This document shows positions 16,646 through 23,817 of a stretch of 53,685 nucleotides of DNA, one piece after another. Below the pieces are notes generated by a model. The model did no database searches. It was given only the letters and a program-made list of their open reading frames with translations, and was not told the DNA's origin. Source of the stretch: a virus; the IMG/VR virus record IMGVR_UViG_3300047359_000099, positions 1 through 53,685 of that record. One strand, 5' to 3'. Position 1 is the stretch's first letter; each line of letters opens with the position of its first letter. The position numbers were made by a program, and so were the translations under genes.

Positions 16646-18805
16646 CTATTTTGTTACATCTATTCTAAGGTAGCCGTAAGCACCAGCTGTACTGTTTTCT
16701 CTCATCATATTTCTACCTTGTATATACCAACGACCTTGTGAATACTGCATATACTGGAATGGTAATGAGAAAGGTGATGGGTAATAACCTCTAGTCCACT
16801 GAGTAAGAATTTGCGACAGCGGGCCAATTGGTAGTGAATTTGTACCACCAATGAAGAAAGTTGTCGGTGCGGAACCACTGTTTTGGTATGCTGTAACAGC
16901 GTAGTATGGCAAGGCAGAACCAGTAACAGCATTAAAGTTCTGTAAAGAACCTGAAGATGTTTGATAAGTTCCCAAAGGGCCACCAAAAGAAGAGAATAAA
17001 CCTACACCCTCAACATATCCCATCTGATAACTGTTAGCATAAGCAGTACTAGATTCCCAATAACCAACAGGTGCCCTGTATGGATAGGTGCCAGGACTTC
17101 TTGAACTCACAGATGCTCTAGCATTAGCAGTGTAAATCGCTGGATACCTAGCATTGTAAGTAAACGGTGTTTGAGAGTTACTTGGTGACTGAGCGTTAGC
17201 AGGGTATCTTGCGTTGTAAGTAAACGGTGATTGTGCGTTACTAGGACTCTGAGCGTTAGCAGGATACCTAGCATTGTAAGTAAACGGCGATTGAGCATTA
17301 CTAGGACTCTGAGCGTTAGCAGGGTATCTAGCATTGTAAGTAAACGGCGATTGAGCATTACTAGGTGACTGAGCGTTAGCAGGGTATCTAGCGTTAGCAA
17401 TATATGGTTGCTGTGCTGATACTGGGTTTCTGTAACCAGCAGGTTGTCTAGCATTCGCAATGTACGGAGTTTGACCATTCACTGGGTTTCTATACGTACT
17501 AGGTTGTCTGTTCTGATACGTAAATGGTACTCGATATCCTACAGGGTTTCTATAAGTGAACGGTGACCTATTTTGATACGTAAATGGTACTTGATATCCT
17601 ACAGGGTTTCTATATGTAAATGGAGACCTGTTTTGGTACGTAAATGGTTGTTGTCCGTTAACTGGGCTTCTGTATGTAAATGGAGACCTGTTCTGATACG
17701 TGAACGGTGTTCTACCTTGTCGGGCGTATGTGTTTGGTTGTCTAGCGTTAGCAATATAAGGCGTTTGAGCATTCGCAATATATGGATACGGTTGTTGAGC
17801 ATTCGCAATATATGGAGTCTGACTATTAGCAATATACGGATATGGTTGTTGTGCGTTCGCAATGTACGGATTTTGACCATTCACTGGGTTTCTATACGTA
17901 AATGGTTGTCTAGCATTCGCAATATAAGGCGTTTGAGCATTTACAGGGTTTCTATACGTAAATGGTTGTCTAGCATTAGCGATATATGGCGTTTGAGCAT
18001 TTACAGGGTTTCTGTATGTAAATGGTTGTCTAGCATTAGCGATATATGGTTGTTGTGCAGAAACAGGATTTCTATATCCAGCAGGTTGTCTTGCCTGAGC
18101 AATGTAAGGTGTCTGTGAACTTGATGGATTCTGATAAATAGCAGGTTGTCTAGCGTTAGCAATATAAGGCGTTTGAGCATTAGCAATATATGGATACGGT
18201 TGCTGGGCATTCGCAATATAAGGCGTTTGACTATTTGCTATATAAGGATACGGTTGTTGAGCGTTAGCGATATATGGGGTCTGACTATTAGCAATGTACG
18301 GATACGGTTGCTGAGCGTTAGCGATATAAGGCGTTTGAGCATTAACTGGGTTCCTATATGTAAATGGTGACCTGTTCTGATACGTAAATGGTGTCTGTGC
18401 ATTTACAGGATTCCTATATGTAAAAGGAGCCCTATGTTGATATGTAAATGGAGTTTGACTATTTGCTATATAAGGATACGGTTGTTGAGCGTTAGCGATA
18501 TAAGGCGTCTGATTATTGGCAATGTACGGATACGGTTGCTGAGCGTTAGCGATATAAGGCGTCTGTGCATTAGCAATGTAAGGATACGGTTGCTGTGCAT
18601 TCGCAATATATGGGGTCTGACTATTAGCAATGTATGGGTAAGGTTGTTGTACAGACTGTTGACCCGATGCATTATTCCACCCTGTAGGTGTCTTAACGTA
18701 AATTTGGTCTACCGCTGACCATGTGGTTGAACCTGTTTTAACCCAAGCACCTTGGGTAGAATTCCAGCCCTGCGGTGTTTTTACCTTCTGTGAACCTGAT
18801 GCCAT
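16646..18805 (-). CDS. Pro/Tyr/Arg-rich tandem-repeat structural protein (repeat protein B) with unique C-terminal domain
   Basis: 719 residues. Residues 1-~55 contain two copies of a short motif (VKTPQGWNSTQGAW and YVKTPTGWNNASG) like those at the start of marine phage fibre proteins. Residues ~55-560 are repeats of PYIANAQQPYP, QTPYIANA, SPFTYRNPVNA and, near the end, four copies of a 20-residue unit PFTYNARYPA plus NAQSPSNAQS. I see no acidic residue or Lys in the repeats. The last ~160 residues (from about GYWESSTAYANSYQMGYVE) are a unique Gly/Tyr-rich domain ending GYLRIDVTK, a candidate tip domain. A terminator precedes the gene and only AAGG is seen as ribosome site. Confidence 0.85.
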   Translation of the reverse strand: MASGSQKVKTPQGWNSTQGAWVKTGSTTWSAVDQIYVKTPTGWNNASGQQSVQQPYPYIANSQTPYIANAQQPYPYIANAQTPYIANAQQPYPYIANNQTPYIANAQQPYPYIANSQTPFTYQHRAPFTYRNPVNAQTPFTYQNRSPFTYRNPVNAQTPYIANAQQPYPYIANSQTPYIANAQQPYPYIANSQTPYIANAQQPYPYIANAQTPYIANARQPAIYQNPSSSQTPYIAQARQPAGYRNPVSAQQPYIANARQPFTYRNPVNAQTPYIANARQPFTYRNPVNAQTPYIANARQPFTYRNPVNGQNPYIANAQQPYPYIANSQTPYIANAQQPYPYIANAQTPYIANARQPNTYARQGRTPFTYQNRSPFTYRSPVNGQQPFTYQNRSPFTYRNPVGYQVPFTYQNRSPFTYRNPVGYRVPFTYQNRQPSTYRNPVNGQTPYIANARQPAGYRNPVSAQQPYIANARYPANAQSPSNAQSPFTYNARYPANAQSPSNAQSPFTYNARYPANAQSPSNAQSPFTYNARYPANAQSPSNSQTPFTYNARYPAIYTANARASVSSRSPGTYPYRAPVGYWESSTAYANSYQMGYVEGVGLFSSFGGPLGTYQTSSGSLQNFNAVTGSALPYYAVTAYQNSGSAPTTFFIGGTNSLPIGPLSQILTQWTRGYYPSPFSLPFQYMQYSQGRWYIQGRNMMRENSTAGAYGYLRIDVTK
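17161..17400 (-). repeat. Four 60-bp tandem repeats in repeat protein B
   Basis: Four exactly 60-bp copies in register at 17161, 17221, 17281 and 17341 encode PFTYNARYPA plus NAQSPS(N/S)(A/S)Q(S/T). This unit is absent from the other repeat proteins, so the block expanded within this gene. Confidence 0.88.
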
Positions 18806-18826
18806 TTATATTATACCTTAAAAATT

Positions 18827-18853
18827 AAAAAAATATACTCTATTAAGAGTATA
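18827..18853 (-). terminator. Rho-independent terminator after the long fibre gene
   Basis: Minus strand: stem TATACTCT / AGAGTATA with a 4-nt loop, followed by seven T. The fibre stop codon lies in the loop. It ends transcription of the upstream fibre gene just before repeat protein B. Confidence 0.8.
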
Positions 18854-21401
18854 AAATCCACATATCACCAACCGCACCATCACTACTTGAAGGTGCTGAT
18901 GTGTTCTGATATATGTTTCTCACATATCCACCTGAATTACTAGCGTTAGTTGTAGTAATTGTTCCTAGTGTTGCGTTTGAACCACTCTCGTATTTAGTGT
19001 TCAAAGCAGTCTGTAATCCGTCAACATTTGCAATCGTATGATTATGTGAATCATCTGCAACTGCAGCTGAAATTGTGATATTACCAGTTCCATCAAATGA
19101 TGCAGAACCTGATAAGTCTCCACCCAATGCAATTGTTCTTGCAGTAGTTAACTTAGCAGCACTAGATGCAGTAGAAGCGTTTCCTGTCAATGAACCTTCA
19201 AAAGAAGATGCCTTAACATTATACGAACCAAATGTCCATTCGTCTTCTGACTCGTCCCATGTCAATGAAACATTAGCAGAAGTTCCTCTTTCAACTTCAA
19301 TACCTGAATCCTGTGAAGGTGTTCCAGTAACATCATTGTTAAGTGTAATGATATTATCAGATACATTAAGTGTTGCAGTGTTAACAGTTGTTGTAGTTCC
19401 GTTAACAGTCAAATCGCCTGAAAGTGTAAGGTCTGCAAAAGACACATCACTAGTTGTTGAAACTGCCTGACCAATACTGAATTGACCACCACTGTATGCA
19501 ACACCAGTACCAGCACTTAAATGAGCACGTGTCTCAGCAGCACTAGGGCCTGTATATGTTATTACACCAGTACCACTATTATATGCAAGTGAACCATCTC
19601 CACCTGAATCGGTGACTGATAATTTACCTCTTACTTGTGAATCACTAATACCTGAATATGTAATTGCACCAGTTGAAGAGTTGTATGATAGTGAACCATC
19701 TCCAGCGTTATCAGTAACTGAGATTAGACCTCTTACTTCTGCATCTGTTCTTTCTGTGAATGAGAAAGCACCAGTTCCACTGTTATATGATAAATCACCA
19801 CCAGCAGATACTAATCCTCTGATATTTGCATCTGATAAACCAGCAAGTGTAAGTGTTCCAGCAGTATCGTCATATGTTGATGTGATGTTTGTTCCACCAA
19901 CTATCAAACCATTTACGATATCTTCGATTTCTTCTTCAGTTTTTCCTGAAGAGTTAATTGTAAGTGTTCCAGCAGTATCGTCATATGATACTGTGATGTT
20001 AGTTCCTGCTGTTGCCATACTACCAACAACATCTTGCACTCTTTCTGTTGTATGATAAAGGTTACCATTTTCTGATACATCACCAGTGTCTAGTGTGACT
20101 GCACTACCTAAGGCAGTTGCACTTCCGTTAACTGTGATTGAACTATTAGCAAGTTTTGCGTTTGATATAGAACCCGCCAACATAGCGTCTGTAATACCTA
20201 ATGCTTTTACTTGAAGTGTGTCTGAACTTGTTTCGATTGAACTACCGTCAACATTTACTGCAAGAGATAATGCACCTGTAGTTCCACCGCCTGATAAACC
20301 GTCTCCAGCAGTGACACTTTCGATATCACCAGCATCGTTTGTGAAACTAATTACACCAGTTGAGTTATCGTATGATAAATCTCCACTTGCTGATATTAAA
20401 CCTCTAACATGTGATGTTGATACTGCAAGGTCGATTGCACCATCGTTTGCATCGTCATAAGATGCAGTAAGACCTGTATGTGTACCATTGGTTGCAATCT
20501 GAGCACCAACTGTATCTTGAATATTTTCGTAAGGTACTCTAATTTCTAGTGTTCCAGCTGCATCGTCATAAGTTGTTGCAACGTTTACACCAGCAGTAAC
20601 TAAAGCACTAACTCTATCGTCAACTCTTTCATTTGTGAAAAATAGATTTCCGTTTTCTGCAAAATCACCAGTGTCTAAATTTAATGTCCCACCTAATGAT
20701 AATGAATTAGAATTTATTGTTACACTTGAATTGGATAGTTTATTATTATCAACAGAACCCGCCAACATGGCATTAGTAATACCACCTGCTTTGACTCTTA
20801 ATGTGTCTGAATCTGTTTCGATTGAACTGTCATCTACTTGGACAGCAAGTGATACATTACCACTTGTACCGCCACCTGTAAGACCATCACCAGCAGTAAC
20901 ACCTGTAATATCACCAACTTGTCCGTTAAGTGTAAGTGTTCCAGCAGCATCATCGTATGTAGATGTAAGTCCTGTTCCAGCAACAATTAAAGAATTAACT
21001 CTGTCGTCAACTCTTTCGTTTGTGAAGTATAGGTTTGAGCCTTCTGATAAATCACCTGTATCGAATGCAGACATATTGACTGCAATGTCATCTGCGTTTA
21101 CAGTAATACCTGTACCAGCACCAATGTTTAATGTTGCATCACCTGAAGTTGCAGTACCAGTTAAACCAGCACCAGCATTTACTCCTGTGATATCTCCAAC
21201 TTGTCCTGTGATTGTTAATGTGTTAGCAGAATCATCATATGATAATCCAATACCAGCACCAGCAGTTAGTAACGAAGCAACTCTATCGTCAATAGTCTCA
21301 CTACCAATAGCAGCACCAGTAATAGAACCACTAGAGTCTATAACCTCTACGCCATTGACGTTTAAACCATTCTTAATATTAAAATTCTTTTCACCAGCCA
21401 T
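18843..21401 (-). CDS. Modular tail-fibre-type protein with repeated LYFTNERVDDRV segments
   Basis: 852 residues. The N-terminus (MAGEKNFNIKNGLNVNGVEVIDSSG) is an attachment-like module shared with the 76-residue neighbour. Then come repeated units of about 100 residues built from DTGD(L/F)(S/A)E-G-NL(Y/F)FTNERVDDRV, YDDAAGTLTLNG and GDITGVTAGDGLTGGG, typical of marine T4-like fibre/structural proteins. Residues ~690-760 carry the LTVNGTTTTVNTATLNVSDN module with VSLTWDESEDEW. The C-terminus (YVRNIYQNTSAP, then GAVGDMWILYS) is a common fibre ending. It is probably a trimeric beta fibre. GGAGGA supports the start, and the ATG overlaps the upstream stop by one base. Confidence 0.85.
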   Translation of the reverse strand: MAGEKNFNIKNGLNVNGVEVIDSSGSITGAAIGSETIDDRVASLLTAGAGIGLSYDDSANTLTITGQVGDITGVNAGAGLTGTATSGDATLNIGAGTGITVNADDIAVNMSAFDTGDLSEGSNLYFTNERVDDRVNSLIVAGTGLTSTYDDAAGTLTLNGQVGDITGVTAGDGLTGGGTSGNVSLAVQVDDSSIETDSDTLRVKAGGITNAMLAGSVDNNKLSNSSVTINSNSLSLGGTLNLDTGDFAENGNLFFTNERVDDRVSALVTAGVNVATTYDDAAGTLEIRVPYENIQDTVGAQIATNGTHTGLTASYDDANDGAIDLAVSTSHVRGLISASGDLSYDNSTGVISFTNDAGDIESVTAGDGLSGGGTTGALSLAVNVDGSSIETSSDTLQVKALGITDAMLAGSISNAKLANSSITVNGSATALGSAVTLDTGDVSENGNLYHTTERVQDVVGSMATAGTNITVSYDDTAGTLTINSSGKTEEEIEDIVNGLIVGGTNITSTYDDTAGTLTLAGLSDANIRGLVSAGGDLSYNSGTGAFSFTERTDAEVRGLISVTDNAGDGSLSYNSSTGAITYSGISDSQVRGKLSVTDSGGDGSLAYNSGTGVITYTGPSAAETRAHLSAGTGVAYSGGQFSIGQAVSTTSDVSFADLTLSGDLTVNGTTTTVNTATLNVSDNIITLNNDVTGTPSQDSGIEVERGTSANVSLTWDESEDEWTFGSYNVKASSFEGSLTGNASTASSAAKLTTARTIALGGDLSGSASFDGTGNITISAAVADDSHNHTIANVDGLQTALNTKYESGSNATLGTITTTNASNSGGYVRNIYQNTSAPSSSDGAVGDMWILYS

Positions 21402-21631
21402 TAGATAGTTCCTCCGTCAATCTGAACATTGTTCAGTGTCTTAGATGTCGATGCATCCGACATGTGTGTGTCTACTAAAGAGTTTGCGTAGTACTTAGCG
21501 GAACCTTCGGAAAGATTATCAGTTGTTAAATCTGAAATTGCAGCTGCAACGATTTTTCCTGATGAATTAATTACTTCGGTGGTTCCAACACTGACTCCGT
21601 ACTCTACTACAAATTTATTTTGTGTTGCCAT
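21401..21631 (-). CDS. Short fibre-associated protein ending in IDGGTI
   Basis: 76 residues starting MATQNKFVVEYGVSVGTTEV, similar in layout to the N-terminus of the long fibre that follows (VNGVEVIDSSG against VGTTEVINSSG). It continues with LSEGSAKYYANSLVD and ends NNVQIDGGTI. The ending matches the IDGGTF/LDGGTF ends of two other genes in the cassette. It overlaps the next gene by one base and has AGGAC upstream. It looks like an adaptor or a truncated fibre module; no function is established. Confidence 0.75.
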   Translation of the reverse strand: MATQNKFVVEYGVSVGTTEVINSSGKIVAAAISDLTTDNLSEGSAKYYANSLVDTHMSDASTSKTLNNVQIDGGTI

Positions 21632-21674
21632 TTTTGCGTGTGTCCTGTACGTTAAATGTGATTTCTTACTACTG

Positions 21675-21681
21675 TATTTAG
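21675..21681 (-). promoter_or_regulatory. CTAAATA late-type box before short and long fibre genes
   Basis: Minus strand CTAAATACAGTAGTAAG lies 43 nt before the ATG at 21631, giving a leader of about 38 nt with AGGAC. A GAACA/TGTTC inverted repeat sits directly upstream (from 21681), next to the end of the preceding gene. Confidence 0.58.
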
Positions 21682-21714
21682 AACATTGGAGTGTTCATAA
21701 CAAGGTGAATCGGG

Positions 21715-22458
21715 TTAAACTTTTAAAATATTTCTACTAAATTTGAATACTGTTGAATTTGCTGAAGCGGGGATGACTCTAAGTCTAACACTACCCGAGG
21801 AAGTGTCAACAGATAGGGTAAATAACGAAGTTCCTGTTGTTATATCACCGTATTGTGAAAAGTAAGCATTACTTCCATCATGTATTACCATAACTTCTGT
21901 TGCATGATAATTACTTCCACTAGTTGCCTGTAAATGATACTTTCCACTTCTGTATGCTAGTAGTGAAAACGTATCTAATGTAGCTTCAGTTGTTGAAGTT
22001 GTAGTGACTGAATCATTAGCATCTACTCTTAGATTACCTAAACTCAGTGGCCCAACTGCTGTCAACTGACCTGTCGCTTCTATATCACCAGCTTTAAAAT
22101 CTGCAAATGCAAATCCTGAACCAGTAGCGTCAACAGTATTGCCTGGTTCTAATTCTAATCCGTCAAACAACTTCCATGTTGAGTCAGAAGCATCTCTGAA
22201 TAAACCAGTATATTCAGTTGCGCCATCTGACAATCCATCATCATAGTTTCCATAAAGACCAATATCGATTAAGTCACTTGAAGTGTTCCCACTTGCAAGT
22301 TCAAACATAGAATCTGTAACAGAAACTGTTGTTGAATCAATTGTAAAACTAGTGCCCGAAACAGTTAGATTTCCAGTGACCGTTAAGTCCCCATCTACTG
22401 TCGAGTTATCTTGGGATGCTATCCCTAGGTCTGTGTAGAACTTTGATTTCGTTGCCAT
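21715..22458 (-). CDS. Modular fibre/adhesin protein with HDG-QYG C-terminal domain
   Basis: 247 residues. The N-terminus MATKSKFYTDLGI resembles the cassette's other starts. Residues ~20-110 are the LTVTGNLTVSGTSFTIDSTT module, followed by LIDIGLYGNYDDG and GLFRDASDSTWKLFDGL. Residues ~155-247 form a domain with EATLDTFSLLAYRSGKY, HATEVMVIHDGSNAYFSQYG and VRLRVIPASANSTVFKFSR, shared with the next two upstream genes. It stands alone between a terminator and the next promoter, with a TATAAATA box exactly 5 nt before its ATG and no Shine-Dalgarno. Confidence 0.82.
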   Translation of the reverse strand: MATKSKFYTDLGIASQDNSTVDGDLTVTGNLTVSGTSFTIDSTTVSVTDSMFELASGNTSSDLIDIGLYGNYDDGLSDGATEYTGLFRDASDSTWKLFDGLELEPGNTVDATGSGFAFADFKAGDIEATGQLTAVGPLSLGNLRVDANDSVTTTSTTEATLDTFSLLAYRSGKYHLQATSGSNYHATEVMVIHDGSNAYFSQYGDITTGTSLFTLSVDTSSGSVRLRVIPASANSTVFKFSRNILKV

Positions 22459-22463
22459 GATAC

Positions 22464-22471
22464 TATTTATA
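22464..22471 (-). promoter_or_regulatory. Late promoter box, leaderless class, within fibre cassette
   Basis: Minus strand TATAAATA-GTATC-ATG. It lies directly behind a strong terminator, so the downstream gene depends on this promoter. Confidence 0.8.
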
Positions 22472-22483
22472 CATTATGAGAGT

Positions 22484-22510
22484 TAAAAAAAGGGGACTGA
22501 AAAGTCCCCT
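22484..22510 (-). terminator. Strong rho-independent terminator
   Basis: Minus strand: perfect 8-bp GC-rich stem AGGGGACT/AGTCCCCT with a 4-nt loop, followed by six T. It is placed just after the stop of the 136-residue gene and ends the upstream fibre operon. Confidence 0.93.
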
Positions 22511-22530
22511 AAAAATAGTTTTTTTAATGA

Positions 22531-22941
22531 TTAAGCGTCTACCGTTGTCCTATCAAATTTGATAACTGTAGATGAACTACTTGCTGGAGTTACTTTCAAT
22601 CTTACATCTGTACCACTAATGTCAGCATCAAACGATGCAAGGTTAGATGATTTCAATGTTCCATATTGAGTTAGAGTCACTGCTGAACCGTCATGTACTA
22701 CGACAATTTCAGTAGAGTGAAAATCTGAACCCGAAGACATAGCAACAACATATCTTGCAGCCCTATACGTTGCATGAGCAAACGTATCGATAGCAACTTC
22801 TGTTACTGCAGTAGTGGTAGAACCACCCTGTGTATGTCCATTAGAACGAATATCCTTTGTAGTAGTAATAACATCATTACTGACATCAAACTGTATACCA
22901 CGGATTAACTCGGCAAGTTCGAAACCTCTTGTTTTAGCCAT
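22531..22941 (-). CDS. Small fibre-cassette protein consisting mainly of the HDG-QYG domain
   Basis: 136 residues, start supported by GGGAGG. After a short N-terminus (MAKTRGFELAELIRGIQFD) nearly all of it is the shared domain: EVAIDTFAHATYRAARYVV, FHSTEIVVVHDG, LTQYGTL and VRLKVTPASSSSTVIKFDR. It is the minimal member of three paralogues in a row, which suggests the domain folds independently as a fibre head or binding module. No function is known to me. Confidence 0.8.
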   Translation of the reverse strand: MAKTRGFELAELIRGIQFDVSNDVITTTKDIRSNGHTQGGSTTTAVTEVAIDTFAHATYRAARYVVAMSSGSDFHSTEIVVVHDGSAVTLTQYGTLKSSNLASFDADISGTDVRLKVTPASSSSTVIKFDRTTVDA

Positions 22942-22954
22942 TTCTTATGCCTCC

Positions 22955-23779
22955 CTATTGCATTCTAATTTGGAACGTTTTAAATGTAGTATTCGTATTA
23001 GCAGGTGTTACTAGCAATCTCATGTTATTACTATTCATATCACTAGAAAGTGTGAATAGAGATGAACCTGAGTATGCATCACCATACTGAACGAAGTATA
23101 CATTCGAACCGTCATTGATTAAAAGAACCTCAGCAGCGTGAGTACCACCAGTAGCATGTGTTGCAACAATTACATGTTTAATTGCAATTACTGCTTTTGC
23201 GTTAGAAGTCAATACTTGGTCAGCAGTCGTTGCTGTTAAAGCAACTGTTGTGAAGAAACCTTGTACAAGGTTTGATATTGAAGTCTGTGCAACTACTTGT
23301 AATACATCTCCCGCCACAGCGTTCGCCTGTAATGTGATAACTGAAGTACTAGTTGTAGCATAGTCATCACCACTCACTAATTTAACACCATTCAGATAGA
23401 CTTGTTCTAGTCCAACAGTGTAAGCAAGTGTTACACCATTATCATCTGAACCTGAAATTACGGTTGTGTTACCAGTTATATCATACTTGAAAGTTGTTAC
23501 ACCAGTGCTTGGTGCATTTACGAAACCTAAAGTTCCACTTCCATTTGTTGATAATAACTGTCCACTAGAACCGTCTGCAGTTGGGAATGTTAAAGCATCA
23601 TTGATAGTTAGAGAAGTTGGGTTAGACCCAACCTCTACAACAGCAGCAGAACCATCATTCTTCTCAGTGTAAAACCTACCGTGATAGGTATTTACCGCCA
23701 ATTCACCAAGTGCAAGGTCACTTACGCCTGGTAATGCGTTCTGAGTAGAACTTCTTTTAAATTGGATTACTGTTGCCAT
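22955..23779 (-). CDS. Fibre protein with Mtd-like N-terminus and HDG-QYG C-terminal domain
   Basis: 274 residues. The N-terminus MATVIQFKRSSTQNALPG followed by DLALGELAVNTYHGRFYTEK resembles the N-terminal domain of phage major-tropism-determinant/hyaluronidase-type fibres. A middle beta domain has FKYDITGNTTVISGSDDNG and VYLNGVKLVSGDDY. Residues ~180-274 are the shared C-terminal domain (THAAEVLLINDGSNVYFVQYG, LLVTPANTNTTFKTF). AGGAG lies upstream. It was probably built by domain shuffling with its neighbours. Confidence 0.83.
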   Translation of the reverse strand: MATVIQFKRSSTQNALPGVSDLALGELAVNTYHGRFYTEKNDGSAAVVEVGSNPTSLTINDALTFPTADGSSGQLLSTNGSGTLGFVNAPSTGVTTFKYDITGNTTVISGSDDNGVTLAYTVGLEQVYLNGVKLVSGDDYATTSTSVITLQANAVAGDVLQVVAQTSISNLVQGFFTTVALTATTADQVLTSNAKAVIAIKHVIVATHATGGTHAAEVLLINDGSNVYFVQYGDAYSGSSLFTLSSDMNSNNMRLLVTPANTNTTFKTFQIRMQ

Positions 23780-23817
23780 TTTATTCTCCTATTGAATCGG
23801 TTAATTTGGATTATTAA

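Noticed and set aside
16061-17400. CRISPR-like regular repeats
   Set aside because: The period is 60 bp without constant-repeat/variable-spacer structure, and the repeats are in frame inside coding genes.
14875-18718. Long plus-strand ORFs (for example 14875-15822 and 17573-18118) opposite the repeat genes
   Set aside because: They are Arg/Ser/Ile/Trp-rich mirror images of the minus-strand repeats, lack ribosome sites, and arise because a repeated sequence without stops in one unit has none in the others.
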